From contig NC_016527.1 of assembly GCF_000236905.1 (NCBI RefSeq), forward strand, positions 496,001 through 560,000: a stretch of DNA of 64,000 nt, given 5' to 3'. The notes beneath the pieces were generated by a model. It did not search any database, was not told where the DNA came from, and saw only the letters and a program-made list of their open reading frames with translations. Within the stretch, counting starts at the first letter, position 1. Every line of letters starts with the position of its first letter. The translations under genes were made by a program, and so were the position numbers. Of the stretch, positions 1-8,995 are shown piece by piece. Source of the DNA: Tetrapisispora phaffii CBS 4417 (taxonomy: Eukaryota; Ascomycota; Saccharomycetes; Saccharomycetales; Saccharomycetaceae).

Positions 1-273
1 TAAATATATATAAGTGATAATAGTTGACAGTATTCTGATTAACTTTGTTTTTTATACTAAATCGATAACAAAAGATCAAAATAGCACTGTTTGCTTTCAT
101 ATAGTTGCACATTGCAAGTAGACTTCTTTTAAGACACTCACGATATTTGTTAATTTTGCATAGTGTGAATTTTAGTATCGGCTCACAGAAATAGGGGAAT
201 AATATTGTTCTATTGACAACTAAGGATATAACCACTTATTGTTACGGTGCCATTTAGTATAAATTATACAAAT

Positions 274-2142
274 ATGACAGGACTTGTTGTTTATCCAAAC
301 GAGTTAGACTCTTTGATTGAAGCTGCTACTAGTTCCAGCATTCCAAATGGGGATGTTGATCTACATGCTTCTTTGGAAATATCTGATATAATAAGATCTA
401 AAAGAATCCCTCATAAAGATTCTATGCGATGTTTGAAGAAACGGATCATTGGTACTTATTCAAATCCAAATACCCAGTTAGCAAGTTGGAAATTGACAGA
501 TATTTGTATAAAGAATGGTGGTACAGGATTCATCAAAGAAATATGTTCTAGAGAGTTTATGGATACAATGGAGAGTACCATCTTAAAATCTGAATTAGAT
601 GCAGAGGTCAAGGATTTAGTGACAAAACTTGTTTACGAATTATATCTTGCATTTAAAAATGATTCACAGTTAAACTATGTTTCAAAAGTACACGATAAAC
701 TAAAGGCAAGAGGTATTCAATTTCCTGATAATTTGATGGATTCTAGAAGCGCTCTTAATCTTTTTGATTCTAAAACACCAGCTGATTGGATCGATTCGGA
801 TGCATGTATGATCTGTTCCAGGAAATTCTCTTTATTGAATAGAAGACATCATTGTAGATCATGTGGTGGTATATTTTGCCAGGATCATTCTTCAAACAAT
901 ATCCAATTACCTGATTTAGGAATTCACGATCTGGTTAGAGTATGTGATAATTGTTACGATGATTATGATATTAAAAATTCCGGAGGAAGCTCTAAACCAA
1001 GAATACACCACCATAAAAGTGACAAGAACAAAGAATATTTTGATGCAGAAGAAGAACAATTAAGAAAAGCAATTAAGTTATCACTTAAGGAAAATCACCA
1101 ATCAAACCAATACAATAATAAAACAGAACCAATTGTTCCTTATGTGAACCATGAAGATGCTCCTAAAGATACCATTAACACTGAAGAAATTGATAATGAC
1201 CCAGAATTGAAAGCTGCTATTGAAGCTAGTTTGAAGCAATCTGAAATTGACAAGGATAAAAGACTTCAATTGGAACAATATTCACAGCAGCAGCAGGAGC
1301 AACAACAGGGTACATATTACCGAAATCCAAACATTAACCAAGCATCTATTCAACAAAGTGCACCTTATAACAGTTATGAAATTTCCTCTGAAGAGGAGAA
1401 CAACATTTACCTGTTTGCATCACTTGTTGAGAAACTGAAAAACAAACCTACAACAGAAGTTCTTGAAGATCAACAACTCCAAGCCCTATATCAAAAAGTT
1501 GTTCAATCAAGGCCAAGATTAAACAATTCTTTAAATGATACTGTAACAAAGTATAACACATTAATTGAAATGAATGGTAAAATTTCCAATATTATGAATA
1601 TATATGATGAGTTATTGGAAAATCAACTAAATTCTATTAACGTAAGACAAACATATGCCGCACCTGTTGTGCCATCAGATCCTTACACGTATTATCAACA
1701 GCAAAGTGCTCAACCTCACCAAAGTAATACGCATTTACAGCAGCATCAAGTAGCAAATGAAATAGTGCAACCGACACAAGTTAAAGAGGAATCCACATTG
1801 AAAGCTCTTGGTAATCTTGTCATAGATAATCAAAAACCTAATAATGCTATCATATCTCCATACCCAATAGAAGAAAGTGAACCAGAGCCTGTAGTTACAC
1901 ATCTAAAAGTGGCAACTGAACCTCCTTATAGCGATAATGAACTTAAAATCGGTTCCTCCACTGAATTTGCACCGATAGATGGTTCTGCAGATTCACCACT
2001 AGCTGAAACCAGCAATAAGCAAACTGATAATATAACAGCATTTGATTTTCCAACCGTACCTGCAGTCAAAACTGCTTTAGTTACTCAGGAACCTCAAATT
2101 GTACAGGAAGAACCACAAGAGGAACTATTGTTAGAATTATAA
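274..2142 (+). CDS. VPS27: Vps27, ESCRT-0 subunit
   Basis: The 622-residue protein matches yeast Vps27, which with Hse1 forms ESCRT-0. It captures ubiquitinated membrane proteins on endosomes and recruits ESCRT-I. Visible parts in order are a VHS domain (about residues 5-140), a FYVE zinc finger at about 172-230 with the WxxD start and the RRHHCRSCG phosphoinositide-binding core, two ubiquitin-interacting motifs near 260-275 and 309-324 (LRKAIKLSL and LKAAIEASL cores), a Gln-rich stretch, a PSDP motif at 467-470 of the type that binds Vps23, and a C-terminal acidic-leucine tail ending ELLLEL that resembles a clathrin box. The frame stays open nine codons upstream to a GTG, but the first ATG at 274 gives an N-terminus that lines up with Vps27. 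Length is close to the S. cerevisiae protein. Confidence 0.96.
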   Translation: MTGLVVYPNELDSLIEAATSSSIPNGDVDLHASLEISDIIRSKRIPHKDSMRCLKKRIIGTYSNPNTQLASWKLTDICIKNGGTGFIKEICSREFMDTMESTILKSELDAEVKDLVTKLVYELYLAFKNDSQLNYVSKVHDKLKARGIQFPDNLMDSRSALNLFDSKTPADWIDSDACMICSRKFSLLNRRHHCRSCGGIFCQDHSSNNIQLPDLGIHDLVRVCDNCYDDYDIKNSGGSSKPRIHHHKSDKNKEYFDAEEEQLRKAIKLSLKENHQSNQYNNKTEPIVPYVNHEDAPKDTINTEEIDNDPELKAAIEASLKQSEIDKDKRLQLEQYSQQQQEQQQGTYYRNPNINQASIQQSAPYNSYEISSEEENNIYLFASLVEKLKNKPTTEVLEDQQLQALYQKVVQSRPRLNNSLNDTVTKYNTLIEMNGKISNIMNIYDELLENQLNSINVRQTYAAPVVPSDPYTYYQQQSAQPHQSNTHLQQHQVANEIVQPTQVKEESTLKALGNLVIDNQKPNNAIISPYPIEESEPEPVVTHLKVATEPPYSDNELKIGSSTEFAPIDGSADSPLAETSNKQTDNITAFDFPTVPAVKTALVTQEPQIVQEEPQEELLLEL

Positions 2143-2281
2143 GATGCTTATTATTTGTATATATGTGCAGAAATATCGTGAGATAATTCGATATTTACTT
2201 AAACAAAAGTATATATATACGTAAATATATTATCTAACGTAAAATATCAAGGTGTAATGATATATTATTTTTATAAGTTCC

Positions 2282-3385
2282 CTATAAAACAACTTCATCT
2301 GTTTGTAATCCACATTCCATACATCGTCTGCGTTGTAATGCATTCCCGTCTTCATCTTCTCCACCATCAATTGGGTTGCTAAAGTTATGAACATGTGTTT
2401 TACCATATTTTTTCTCTTTTAAACGATTGGTATATTCCTGTGCCCTTGTCTTTAACCTCATTTGTTTCATTTTCTCTTGATATTTTTTTTCACGTCTTGA
2501 TACCTTCCCTTCTTCACGTCGTTTCCATTCATTATCTAATCCTTCTTCTCCTTCCCATTTTTCAAAGGCAAACTTTTCAATTTCACATCTCACAAACAAT
2601 TGCATTCTAGCAAATGTTCCTGAATGTGGATTTGGTTTTTCCAGCCTGTGAAATAACCCTATGTCATTCAATTCAGGATCTGTTAATAAATAATCCTCTT
2701 TACATTCTGTTTTAGTCAGTAGAGCATATTTTTCAGGTATATCCTTTGCACATTTTTTACATACTTGTAATTTGAACACATCATTTAACACTGGGTCCAT
2801 TTCAATATTAATTTTACATTCTATACATTTTGGCGCTTGGGAAATGTGCTCAGGCGGAGGTGCATTTTCATAAATATATTTTCTCTCTTGTTGTTCTCTT
2901 TTCCAATCTTCCAATGACTTGTGTTTAGTAGGTCCATTTGAATCTTCTCCGTAATAATCAAAATCATCAGCGTCGAATCCACTTGCTCTATCTTCTATGT
3001 TAATAAATCCACCATTTGAATTTCGCACTTTAGCAAAATCATATTCTATGTAATCTTGAGTTCTGATACTTGGTCTTATTCTACTTAACGGATCCTTCTG
3101 TGCATTCTGGGGTTTATCATTATTTGCAATCGGTGAACTAACGTTTGAGGTTGACAAATCTATGTTTCGTACATCCGAGCTGTTCACCTCTATGACAGAG
3201 GGAAGAGGCCTCGGTGTAAGATCACTATTGGTTGTATTATTTCCAGCGTTAATTTCTATAACAGTTGGTGCGATTCTTCTTGAAATCTGTTGCTCTTGTG
3301 AAGCTTTCAGTATTCCTCTACTTTTTAATCTTTCCAACGCTTTGATTCTATTAGCTTCAATCTTTGCTTTTTGTTCAGGAGTCAT
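2282..3385 (-). CDS. RAD14: Rad14, XPA-type DNA damage recognition protein
   Basis: The 367-residue protein matches Rad14, the yeast XPA homologue. It verifies lesions and helps assemble nucleotide excision repair factor 1 (NEF1, Rad1-Rad10-Rad14) in the nucleus. The N-terminus MTPEQKAK is the same as the yeast one, which fixes the start at 3385; the open frame extends nine codons further only to a TTG. The four-cysteine zinc finger is intact (Cys187, Cys190, Cys209, Cys212), followed by the conserved DNA-binding stretch with KTECKEDYLLTDPELND and a basic helical region. The C-terminus has another Cys-rich segment with CMECGLQT. It is convergent with VPS27, with 139 bases between the two stop codons. 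A CACGTG site lies at 3563-3568 upstream. Confidence 0.96.
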   Translation of the reverse strand: MTPEQKAKIEANRIKALERLKSRGILKASQEQQISRRIAPTVIEINAGNNTTNSDLTPRPLPSVIEVNSSDVRNIDLSTSNVSSPIANNDKPQNAQKDPLSRIRPSIRTQDYIEYDFAKVRNSNGGFINIEDRASGFDADDFDYYGEDSNGPTKHKSLEDWKREQQERKYIYENAPPPEHISQAPKCIECKINIEMDPVLNDVFKLQVCKKCAKDIPEKYALLTKTECKEDYLLTDPELNDIGLFHRLEKPNPHSGTFARMQLFVRCEIEKFAFEKWEGEEGLDNEWKRREEGKVSRREKKYQEKMKQMRLKTRAQEYTNRLKEKKYGKTHVHNFSNPIDGGEDEDGNALQRRRCMECGLQTDEVVL

Positions 3386-3464
3386 TCGTGTAGACTTATC
3401 TCTTAACTTCAATTGTGTGCTATTCCCTAGGGACGCAGATAGAGCTTTTATATATATAACAATA

Positions 3465-3488
3465 AATATATATATATATATATATATA
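3465..3488. repeat. (TA)n microsatellite
   Basis: An uninterrupted run of AT dinucleotides, located about 80 bases upstream of the RAD14 start. Similar runs occur upstream of other genes in this window. Confidence 0.9.
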
Positions 3489-4138
3489 TCTAGAGCTCAT
3501 CGAAACCTTAAAATATAATTATTAATTCAGTAACATATTTCACCTAAAAATTTAATACAAGTCACGTGATGTGATCAGGTTTTCAGCTATAATAGTCTTG
3601 CCAAAGTCAAGAAACCGTCTCAATTAACACGAATAGAGCTTTGATTCAGAGTGTAGTGCACCAGGCAAGAATCAGACTGCAATATAATTGAATAGCTGCG
3701 CCAAATTCGAACTGTGACGGAAAAAACCCACTTACAGACTAATAGTACATTGACATTTCATTTTATTTGAGTTAACGAATGGCTGCTTATAAGTAAAAAG
3801 AATCTAGTTTCTTTTCCGATGTCAATATCTCAATGGAGTACGTTACACTGGCCATTATCCTCAATCCTTGACATTCGAGTGAAAATAGTACATTTACAAG
3901 TGATGCGATCAAGTTGAGAACATGCATTAATAGTGCGATCTGGCAAAAACAAAAACAGAAACACCCATCAACTTAAAAGTCATCATCATCAACTGTAGCG
4001 TTGGAATATGTTTTCGTCCTAGCAGCATTTAAACTATTTGAAATACAAACACTATCCATTCAAAAGAGATGCCTTATGCAATATAAAAACTTTTCCACTC
4101 GTCATCGCAACAAATATTTTTGGTGAAGTTGATGAGAG

Positions 4139-4144
4139 ACGCGT
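4139..4144. promoter_or_regulatory. MCB box (ACGCGT), candidate MBF site
   Basis: A perfect ACGCGT palindrome in the upstream region of NRM1. In S. cerevisiae NRM1 is itself a target of MBF and feeds back on it, so a site here is expected. It lies about 650 bases from the ATG, and a second ACGCGT at 5959-5964 lies between NRM1 and CSE2. That a six-base motif functions here is inference. Confidence 0.45.
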
Positions 4145-4789
4145 TTGTTCATATTCACGTTAAATTTGTATAAACACAAACAAACACCAATTGTAGATAA
4201 TACTGTAAATAGACAAGCTGTAAATAAAACAAAATGCAATTCGCCATAGCTCATGAACGTAGCGGTTAATGATATCTGTATACCTCAAAGATATGCGTGA
4301 TCTGCTGACAATTGATATAGTAGGTTTCTGTCTTTTGTGAATTCCTTAGTTCTCATATTTACAAATATTTTGAATCACAATGTCAATGGTGATATGGGAC
4401 CAGTTTGAATATTTTCCCATCATTGTAGAATATTGAAACCTCTTGTGTCTTGTATGGGTATTGCACATGGTTCAGTCGTCGGTGAAACACCTGGAACTAG
4501 GTTTTTCTTTCTCTTGTGCTAAATGTTTACAATTCATCCCGACGCACCATAATATAATTTATAAATTTGTTTACCATAGTAAACGAAATTGTTACGAATT
4601 CACTAGATGTTATTGTGTACTATTGTATAACTTAAAAATCAATCAATATATATATATATATAAGTGTGTGTGTCCTTTTTAGAAAATACTCTTATCAATA
4701 TATTAATCAATTGTTGTTTTCGTATTGTTGCAGTGTTTGATCCCAGTGTTAATACTAGCAAGGTTCATAGAAACGATACTACATTGAGC

Positions 4790-5608
4790 ATGGATATTCA
4801 GAGACTGCCACTGAGAGATTTGTCAAACATAAGGTTTTATAAACAACCAGTATTACACAATAATAATGAGAAGTTTCATTTTCATCTAGATACGTTGTCA
4901 TCTATTACAACGTTGATTGGTGATACTCATTTTCAAGGTAACTCGAAAGATTCTGTATTGCCAACGGATGTTAAATTGCATAACACTACACAAACTTCAA
5001 ATATCTTTAACGATCACAGTTCTAATGAGACCTCTAAAAGGACTAGTGAATTAAAACACACTGACGACATATGCAATAGATTAAAGATCAGATTGCAATT
5101 TGCATTTTATAAGTATCAAACAAATCAAATTGATAAAAAATTTACAGACATAAAGAAAAGCTTAGCAAACACTTCAGCAACTTATCCAGATGACTGCGAT
5201 TTCCAACTATTGATAGAGACCCCAAGTAAAAAAAGAAATCATGATAATATGGGTAAAATTTCGAAGAAAAAACATAATGGAAAAAGAAAGTTGATGATGT
5301 CTAGTGGAAATTTTTTTATATCACATGGAAAGAAGGATACCCAAGGTTCTACTATAGAAAAACACCATTCCAAATACTCGAGTCAACCAAATGATTCATC
5401 CATAAATTCAATTGCGTCCGATAATGACACAAAGGATTGTAAAAATATCACAGGTGACACGACTATTTTCACAACACCGTCATCAAAAACTCATACTTTC
5501 CCAAATAATAACGTCTCATCTTCTTCTGTCAAAAACAAGCAAGAAACCCCGATGAGTGTCAAAGCTGCAAAATCATTGATATCATTGTTTACAAGCAATA
5601 GAAACTAG
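4790..5608 (+). CDS. NRM1: Nrm1, co-repressor of MBF (Whi5/Nrm1 family)
   Basis: The 272-residue protein belongs to the Whi5/Nrm1 family. Nrm1 binds MBF and shuts off G1/S genes as cells leave G1. The diagnostic segment is the G1/S factor-binding region at about residues 95-125 (LKIRLQFAFYKYQTNQ), and the C-terminus carries the SVKAAKSLISLF motif. The rest is Ser/Thr/Asn-rich and probably disordered, with TP sites that could be kinase targets. The first in-frame ATG is at 4790; upstream the frame continues to a GTG at 4664 with poor protein-like composition. The position between VPS27 (YNR006W) and CSE2 (YNR010W) matches YNR009W and favours NRM1 over WHI5. Overall conservation is low, as is usual for this family. 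Confidence 0.85.
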   Translation: MDIQRLPLRDLSNIRFYKQPVLHNNNEKFHFHLDTLSSITTLIGDTHFQGNSKDSVLPTDVKLHNTTQTSNIFNDHSSNETSKRTSELKHTDDICNRLKIRLQFAFYKYQTNQIDKKFTDIKKSLANTSATYPDDCDFQLLIETPSKKRNHDNMGKISKKKHNGKRKLMMSSGNFFISHGKKDTQGSTIEKHHSKYSSQPNDSSINSIASDNDTKDCKNITGDTTIFTTPSSKTHTFPNNNVSSSSVKNKQETPMSVKAAKSLISLFTSNRN

Positions 5609-6262
5609 TAAGCAAAACTGCCAAATATATCTGGTAAACTCATTACTAGGACCAGACCATCTTTATTTTAAAGCTACACTCTTTTTTTGCTTCTCATTCC
5701 ATATATTTTCCCTTTCATCAGAAATTCAATATTATTATTGTTTTCAGCTCACTGTATATAATTAACGATATATAGCTTTACATAGTCATTATTTAGGTTA
5801 TTTTTCACATCAAATACTAGGTAATCATCTCATTTGTACATGATCATAATACATGTTTTGCATCACTTTACATTTATTGTGGTATAATCTCTTATATTTA
5901 ATATTTTAACAACACAAATTGCTGACGTTCTTGAATTACTGTCCTTTTAAAATATTGAACGCGTCGCTACCAAATGTGTTCATACAGATATCAAATTGTT
6001 AAAAGTAACAAATGAAATAAGTCAAAATTTAGTTATCAAGAAAGATAGTTAGATCTTTAGCTGATAATACTTGGGCTACTTAAGGTGGCTCACTAGTGAG
6101 TTTCTTGATAATACATATTCCAATTATAAATAACTTTACAATTCTAGTAAAAGTAATTTAAAAGAAGGTAATTGACTTATTTTTAGCCTTCATCGTAAAA
6201 CAATTTATTATTTTTACAGGCGACAGCGCAGAAAGGTTCCACCATAATTATAAATATAAAAG
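5609..6262. other. Intergenic region NRM1-CSE2
   Basis: About 650 bases of AT-rich DNA with no supported gene. It contains an ACGCGT site (5959-5964) and a small inverted-repeat structure (6033-6111). Confidence 0.6.
6033..6111. repeat. 11-bp inverted repeat with adjacent 12-bp palindrome
   Basis: TTATCAAGAAA at 6033-6043 is repeated inverted at 6101-6111. The right arm directly abuts a perfect palindrome CTCACTAGTGAG at 6089-6100. It lies about 150 bases upstream of CSE2. It may be chance or a regulatory site; no RNA family is recognised. Confidence 0.5.
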
Positions 6263-6721
6263 ATGAGTTTGCGAAATAAATCATTGATTGAAATAATGAA
6301 TAAACTTGAGCCTGCTGATGTGGGTACAAATCAAGCTTCTTCTGAACTCGAAAGCGAAGGCAAGCCAACATTGGGCCCTAATTTAGCTAGCGCACCCAGC
6401 TCTACTACATTAAATACAATTGGATCAAATACAAATATTGCAAACACAGAATTTATACCCTATTTATTCTACTGTTTACACCAAATAAGAAAAGATCAGA
6501 GTAATTCTGCAAATAAATTTGAACTACAAGTGGGATTTATTAAGCATAGACTAAGGAGTTGCAAAACTTTCATAGAGACCGACCAAGTATTTAAAGACTT
6601 AATGAGCAAATCAATTGAAGATTGGAATGAGGAGATACAAAATCGTGAATGTGAACTACAAAGGAAGAAGGAAGTTATCAATAATTTAAGAAGCACAATC
6701 GATTCTATTTTGAATAAATAA
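6263..6721 (+). CDS. CSE2: Cse2/Med9, Mediator middle-module subunit
   Basis: The 152-residue protein matches Cse2 (Med9), a subunit of the RNA polymerase II Mediator middle module. The N-terminal third is Ser/Thr/Asn-rich and probably unstructured. The conserved part begins near residue 58 (FIPYLFYCLHQIR) and continues as two predicted helices with an acidic-basic coiled-coil pattern to the C-terminus, which in the family packs on Med4/Med7. Length is nearly identical to the yeast protein. The order NRM1-CSE2 on the same strand is the S. cerevisiae YNR009W-YNR010W order. Confidence 0.92.
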   Translation: MSLRNKSLIEIMNKLEPADVGTNQASSELESEGKPTLGPNLASAPSSTTLNTIGSNTNIANTEFIPYLFYCLHQIRKDQSNSANKFELQVGFIKHRLRSCKTFIETDQVFKDLMSKSIEDWNEEIQNRECELQRKKEVINNLRSTIDSILNK

Positions 6722-6969
6722 AAATTTCCTGAGAGAAAACAATATAAGCATGCTATTATTCATAGCCATAATCGACTACGAATAAAAAGAGGAAGGATGG
6801 TTGACTGAGTAGGTAATCTTGTGGTTGTAATTAATAAAACCTTTATTAAATGCAATGAATATATAAAATTTGATAAACATATATAATTTGATACATAATA
6901 GATATGTTTACGGATGAAAAGGGCCAGCCTTTTTGGTTACTGATATTGCTTCTATTAGCAAGCATCGAC

Positions 6970-8268
6970 TTATTCAAAAGATGATGATCTCCCATTTGAA
7001 AGAGACTTATTATTTTCTTTATAATGATTTCTGATATCAAAAGTGGAGACTAAGGGGTTATATGAGCTATATCTCTTAGTTTTTAATTGTGTTGTATTTT
7101 CTTTTTCTAATAAGGTTGATTGACTATTTATTGGTATATGCGAATACTGTTGGAATGCCTTTTTGAATGCATCATTAATAATATCTTCCTGTACATGATT
7201 ATTAGCAATCCAGTTTTTAGGGTTTAGGGTACATTGACTTGAAATTACGTTCGAATGGTTATTGATTAATATATCGTGAGATATAGAACCAACATCACTA
7301 CTATCAGATTCACTAGAATCTTCCAACAAATAGCTCAGTTGATCATCTTCTGATTCCTCATCATAGGAAATTTTGGTATTGTTTGAAGGGGAGGAGTTTA
7401 TTATTAGACAATCTTTTGCTGATTCTGTGTTGGCCATAAGAATAGGTAGTAAAGTATCATCGGCAGTTTTAATTGTAAAATCGCAAATCTTCGAGATTTG
7501 TTCTTCAAAGGAAGTCAATACTATCTTCATCTCGTTATCCTCATCTTTCGTTCCCTGGTTTAAATAAAAGTCCACACTCCAGAATCTTTCAGGATTATAG
7601 AAATGTATTGAATATGTTGTTGAACCAGTTGATTTTGTCACTTTCAACTTTGGAAGAATTGGATGAATTATATTTCCTTTTCTTCCTAATGATAGGTAAT
7701 TCATAGTTTGCGGTTTCTCATTTGGTAAATTAGATATTGTTCTGATCTGGTATATTTCTATAGGACCGTGTGCGACAAGTGAATATGGTTTCATGGAGAC
7801 AGTATTGTTACTTATTGACGAAGAAAAACTTGTATCATCTCTATTATGCAATTTATTGTTCTCAGAAGAATTGACTTTGTCGGTAGCTTGGTGTTTAATG
7901 TTAGGAGTATAGCTCATCACTCTAACATCGTTGTGATAGAATAATGTTACGCGTTGGGTAGAAAGTCTCTTATTGATCTTGGCTTTTCTTTCTGAATCTA
8001 TATCTTTGCCAGTATTATTGTTTGTATCATAATTTGTTAAACTATTTGATTTAGTATATTTAGTAGAAGCTGTCTTCATGGCATTTTTTGAAGATTTTAA
8101 CTTCAATGTGTCTTTCAAGATACCGAGGGCAGATAATTGCTTTTTCTTTTTGGTTCCTTGTTTATTTGTAGTAGTATATTTAGCGGTTGTATCATTTTTT
8201 TTCTTTTCAAGCACCCCATCATGCTTAGAAGTTAATTGTTTATTAACAGAAGCATTATAATTTTTCAT
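6970..8268 (-). CDS. INP1: Inp1, peroxisome retention and inheritance factor
   Basis: The 432-residue protein is assigned to Inp1 (YMR204C), a peripheral peroxisomal protein that tethers peroxisomes to the mother-cell cortex through Pex3. The central part, about residues 95-260, resembles the PH-like region of Inp1, with RLSTQRVTLFYHNDVRVMSY at its start. The flanks are Lys/Asn-rich before it and acidic/Ser-rich after it (EESEDDQLSYLLEDSSESDSSD). The neighbour PFK2 (YMR205C) is the same neighbour in the same orientation as in S. cerevisiae, which carries much of the assignment because Inp1 is poorly conserved. The start is the first ATG at 8268; the upstream extension reaches only a TTG. Confidence 0.82.
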   Translation of the reverse strand: MKNYNASVNKQLTSKHDGVLEKKKNDTTAKYTTTNKQGTKKKKQLSALGILKDTLKLKSSKNAMKTASTKYTKSNSLTNYDTNNNTGKDIDSERKAKINKRLSTQRVTLFYHNDVRVMSYTPNIKHQATDKVNSSENNKLHNRDDTSFSSSISNNTVSMKPYSLVAHGPIEIYQIRTISNLPNEKPQTMNYLSLGRKGNIIHPILPKLKVTKSTGSTTYSIHFYNPERFWSVDFYLNQGTKDEDNEMKIVLTSFEEQISKICDFTIKTADDTLLPILMANTESAKDCLIINSSPSNNTKISYDEESEDDQLSYLLEDSSESDSSDVGSISHDILINNHSNVISSQCTLNPKNWIANNHVQEDIINDAFKKAFQQYSHIPINSQSTLLEKENTTQLKTKRYSSYNPLVSTFDIRNHYKENNKSLSNGRSSSFE

Positions 8269-8995
8269 TATATTATTCTCTTTACAATTCAACTGAAGAT
8301 TATTTGAATAAAAATATGAAATGACTCTATTTCGCTATTACTTTTTTTTCAAACACTTTATCTTGAAGTAACCAATTGACGAGAATTAAACAAAAACCAT
8401 TAGACTTATAAGAGTGTGAGTGCATAATTATAAGTAATCTCAAACTGTCATTACTATGCATGCTACAAGTTTACGTCTTTTAGTACTTTTTACTATGGCT
8501 TTTCTGACGGCAAGCAATATAATAATATATCATCGTGATCATCGCAGTCAAAGACAAACTAAAATGCAAAAACAATATGGGTCACGTGAGTAGGATATAA
8601 GAGCCAAACCCTTAATGTTGATTACCGTAGTTATAGGTTTCATAATCATGGTTACATATATCTAAAGGGACATGCATAAAAGACAGGAAGTACGGATTCC
8701 AAAAGCATCATTAACGTTAAGTTAAATTCATAAGCCTCTAATAATCTGGTAGCTAAAATCTAAGACTATTTTCTGGTCAGAATCACCAAACCAAATGAAA
8801 AGATTAAACAAATAATATCTATTATTAAATTAAACATACATTAAGTACAATACCTCTATCTCTGGCATTTTTACATAACATGCCACTGACAATACGGTAC
8901 AATGAAGAAAAAGTATATATATATTATATAAAATGGGGAATGTGGAGGGGGTTGAAAAAGATTTAGTAAGAAAAACTTAAGTTCGTTTTAAAACA
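8269..8995. other. Intergenic region between PFK2 3' end and INP1 5' end
   Basis: About 730 bases containing the INP1 promoter and the PFK2 terminator region. A CACGTG site sits at 8583-8588. No open frame or RNA gene is supported. Confidence 0.6.

Larger units (their letters stand above)
3386..4789. other. Divergent intergenic region RAD14-NRM1
   Basis: About 1.4 kb without a supported gene between two divergently transcribed genes. It holds a TA dinucleotide run (3465-3488), a CACGTG site (3563-3568) and one perfect MCB box (4139-4144). Small open frames in it, such as 4443-4682, match nothing recognisable and have low-complexity AT-rich composition. Confidence 0.7.

Noticed and set aside
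247..276. GTG start nine codons upstream for VPS27, and similar TTG/GTG starts for RAD14, INP1, ZNG1, SOL, ERS1, ZRG17
   Set aside because: Yeast nuclear genes start at ATG, and the first ATG gives N-termini matching the known proteins.
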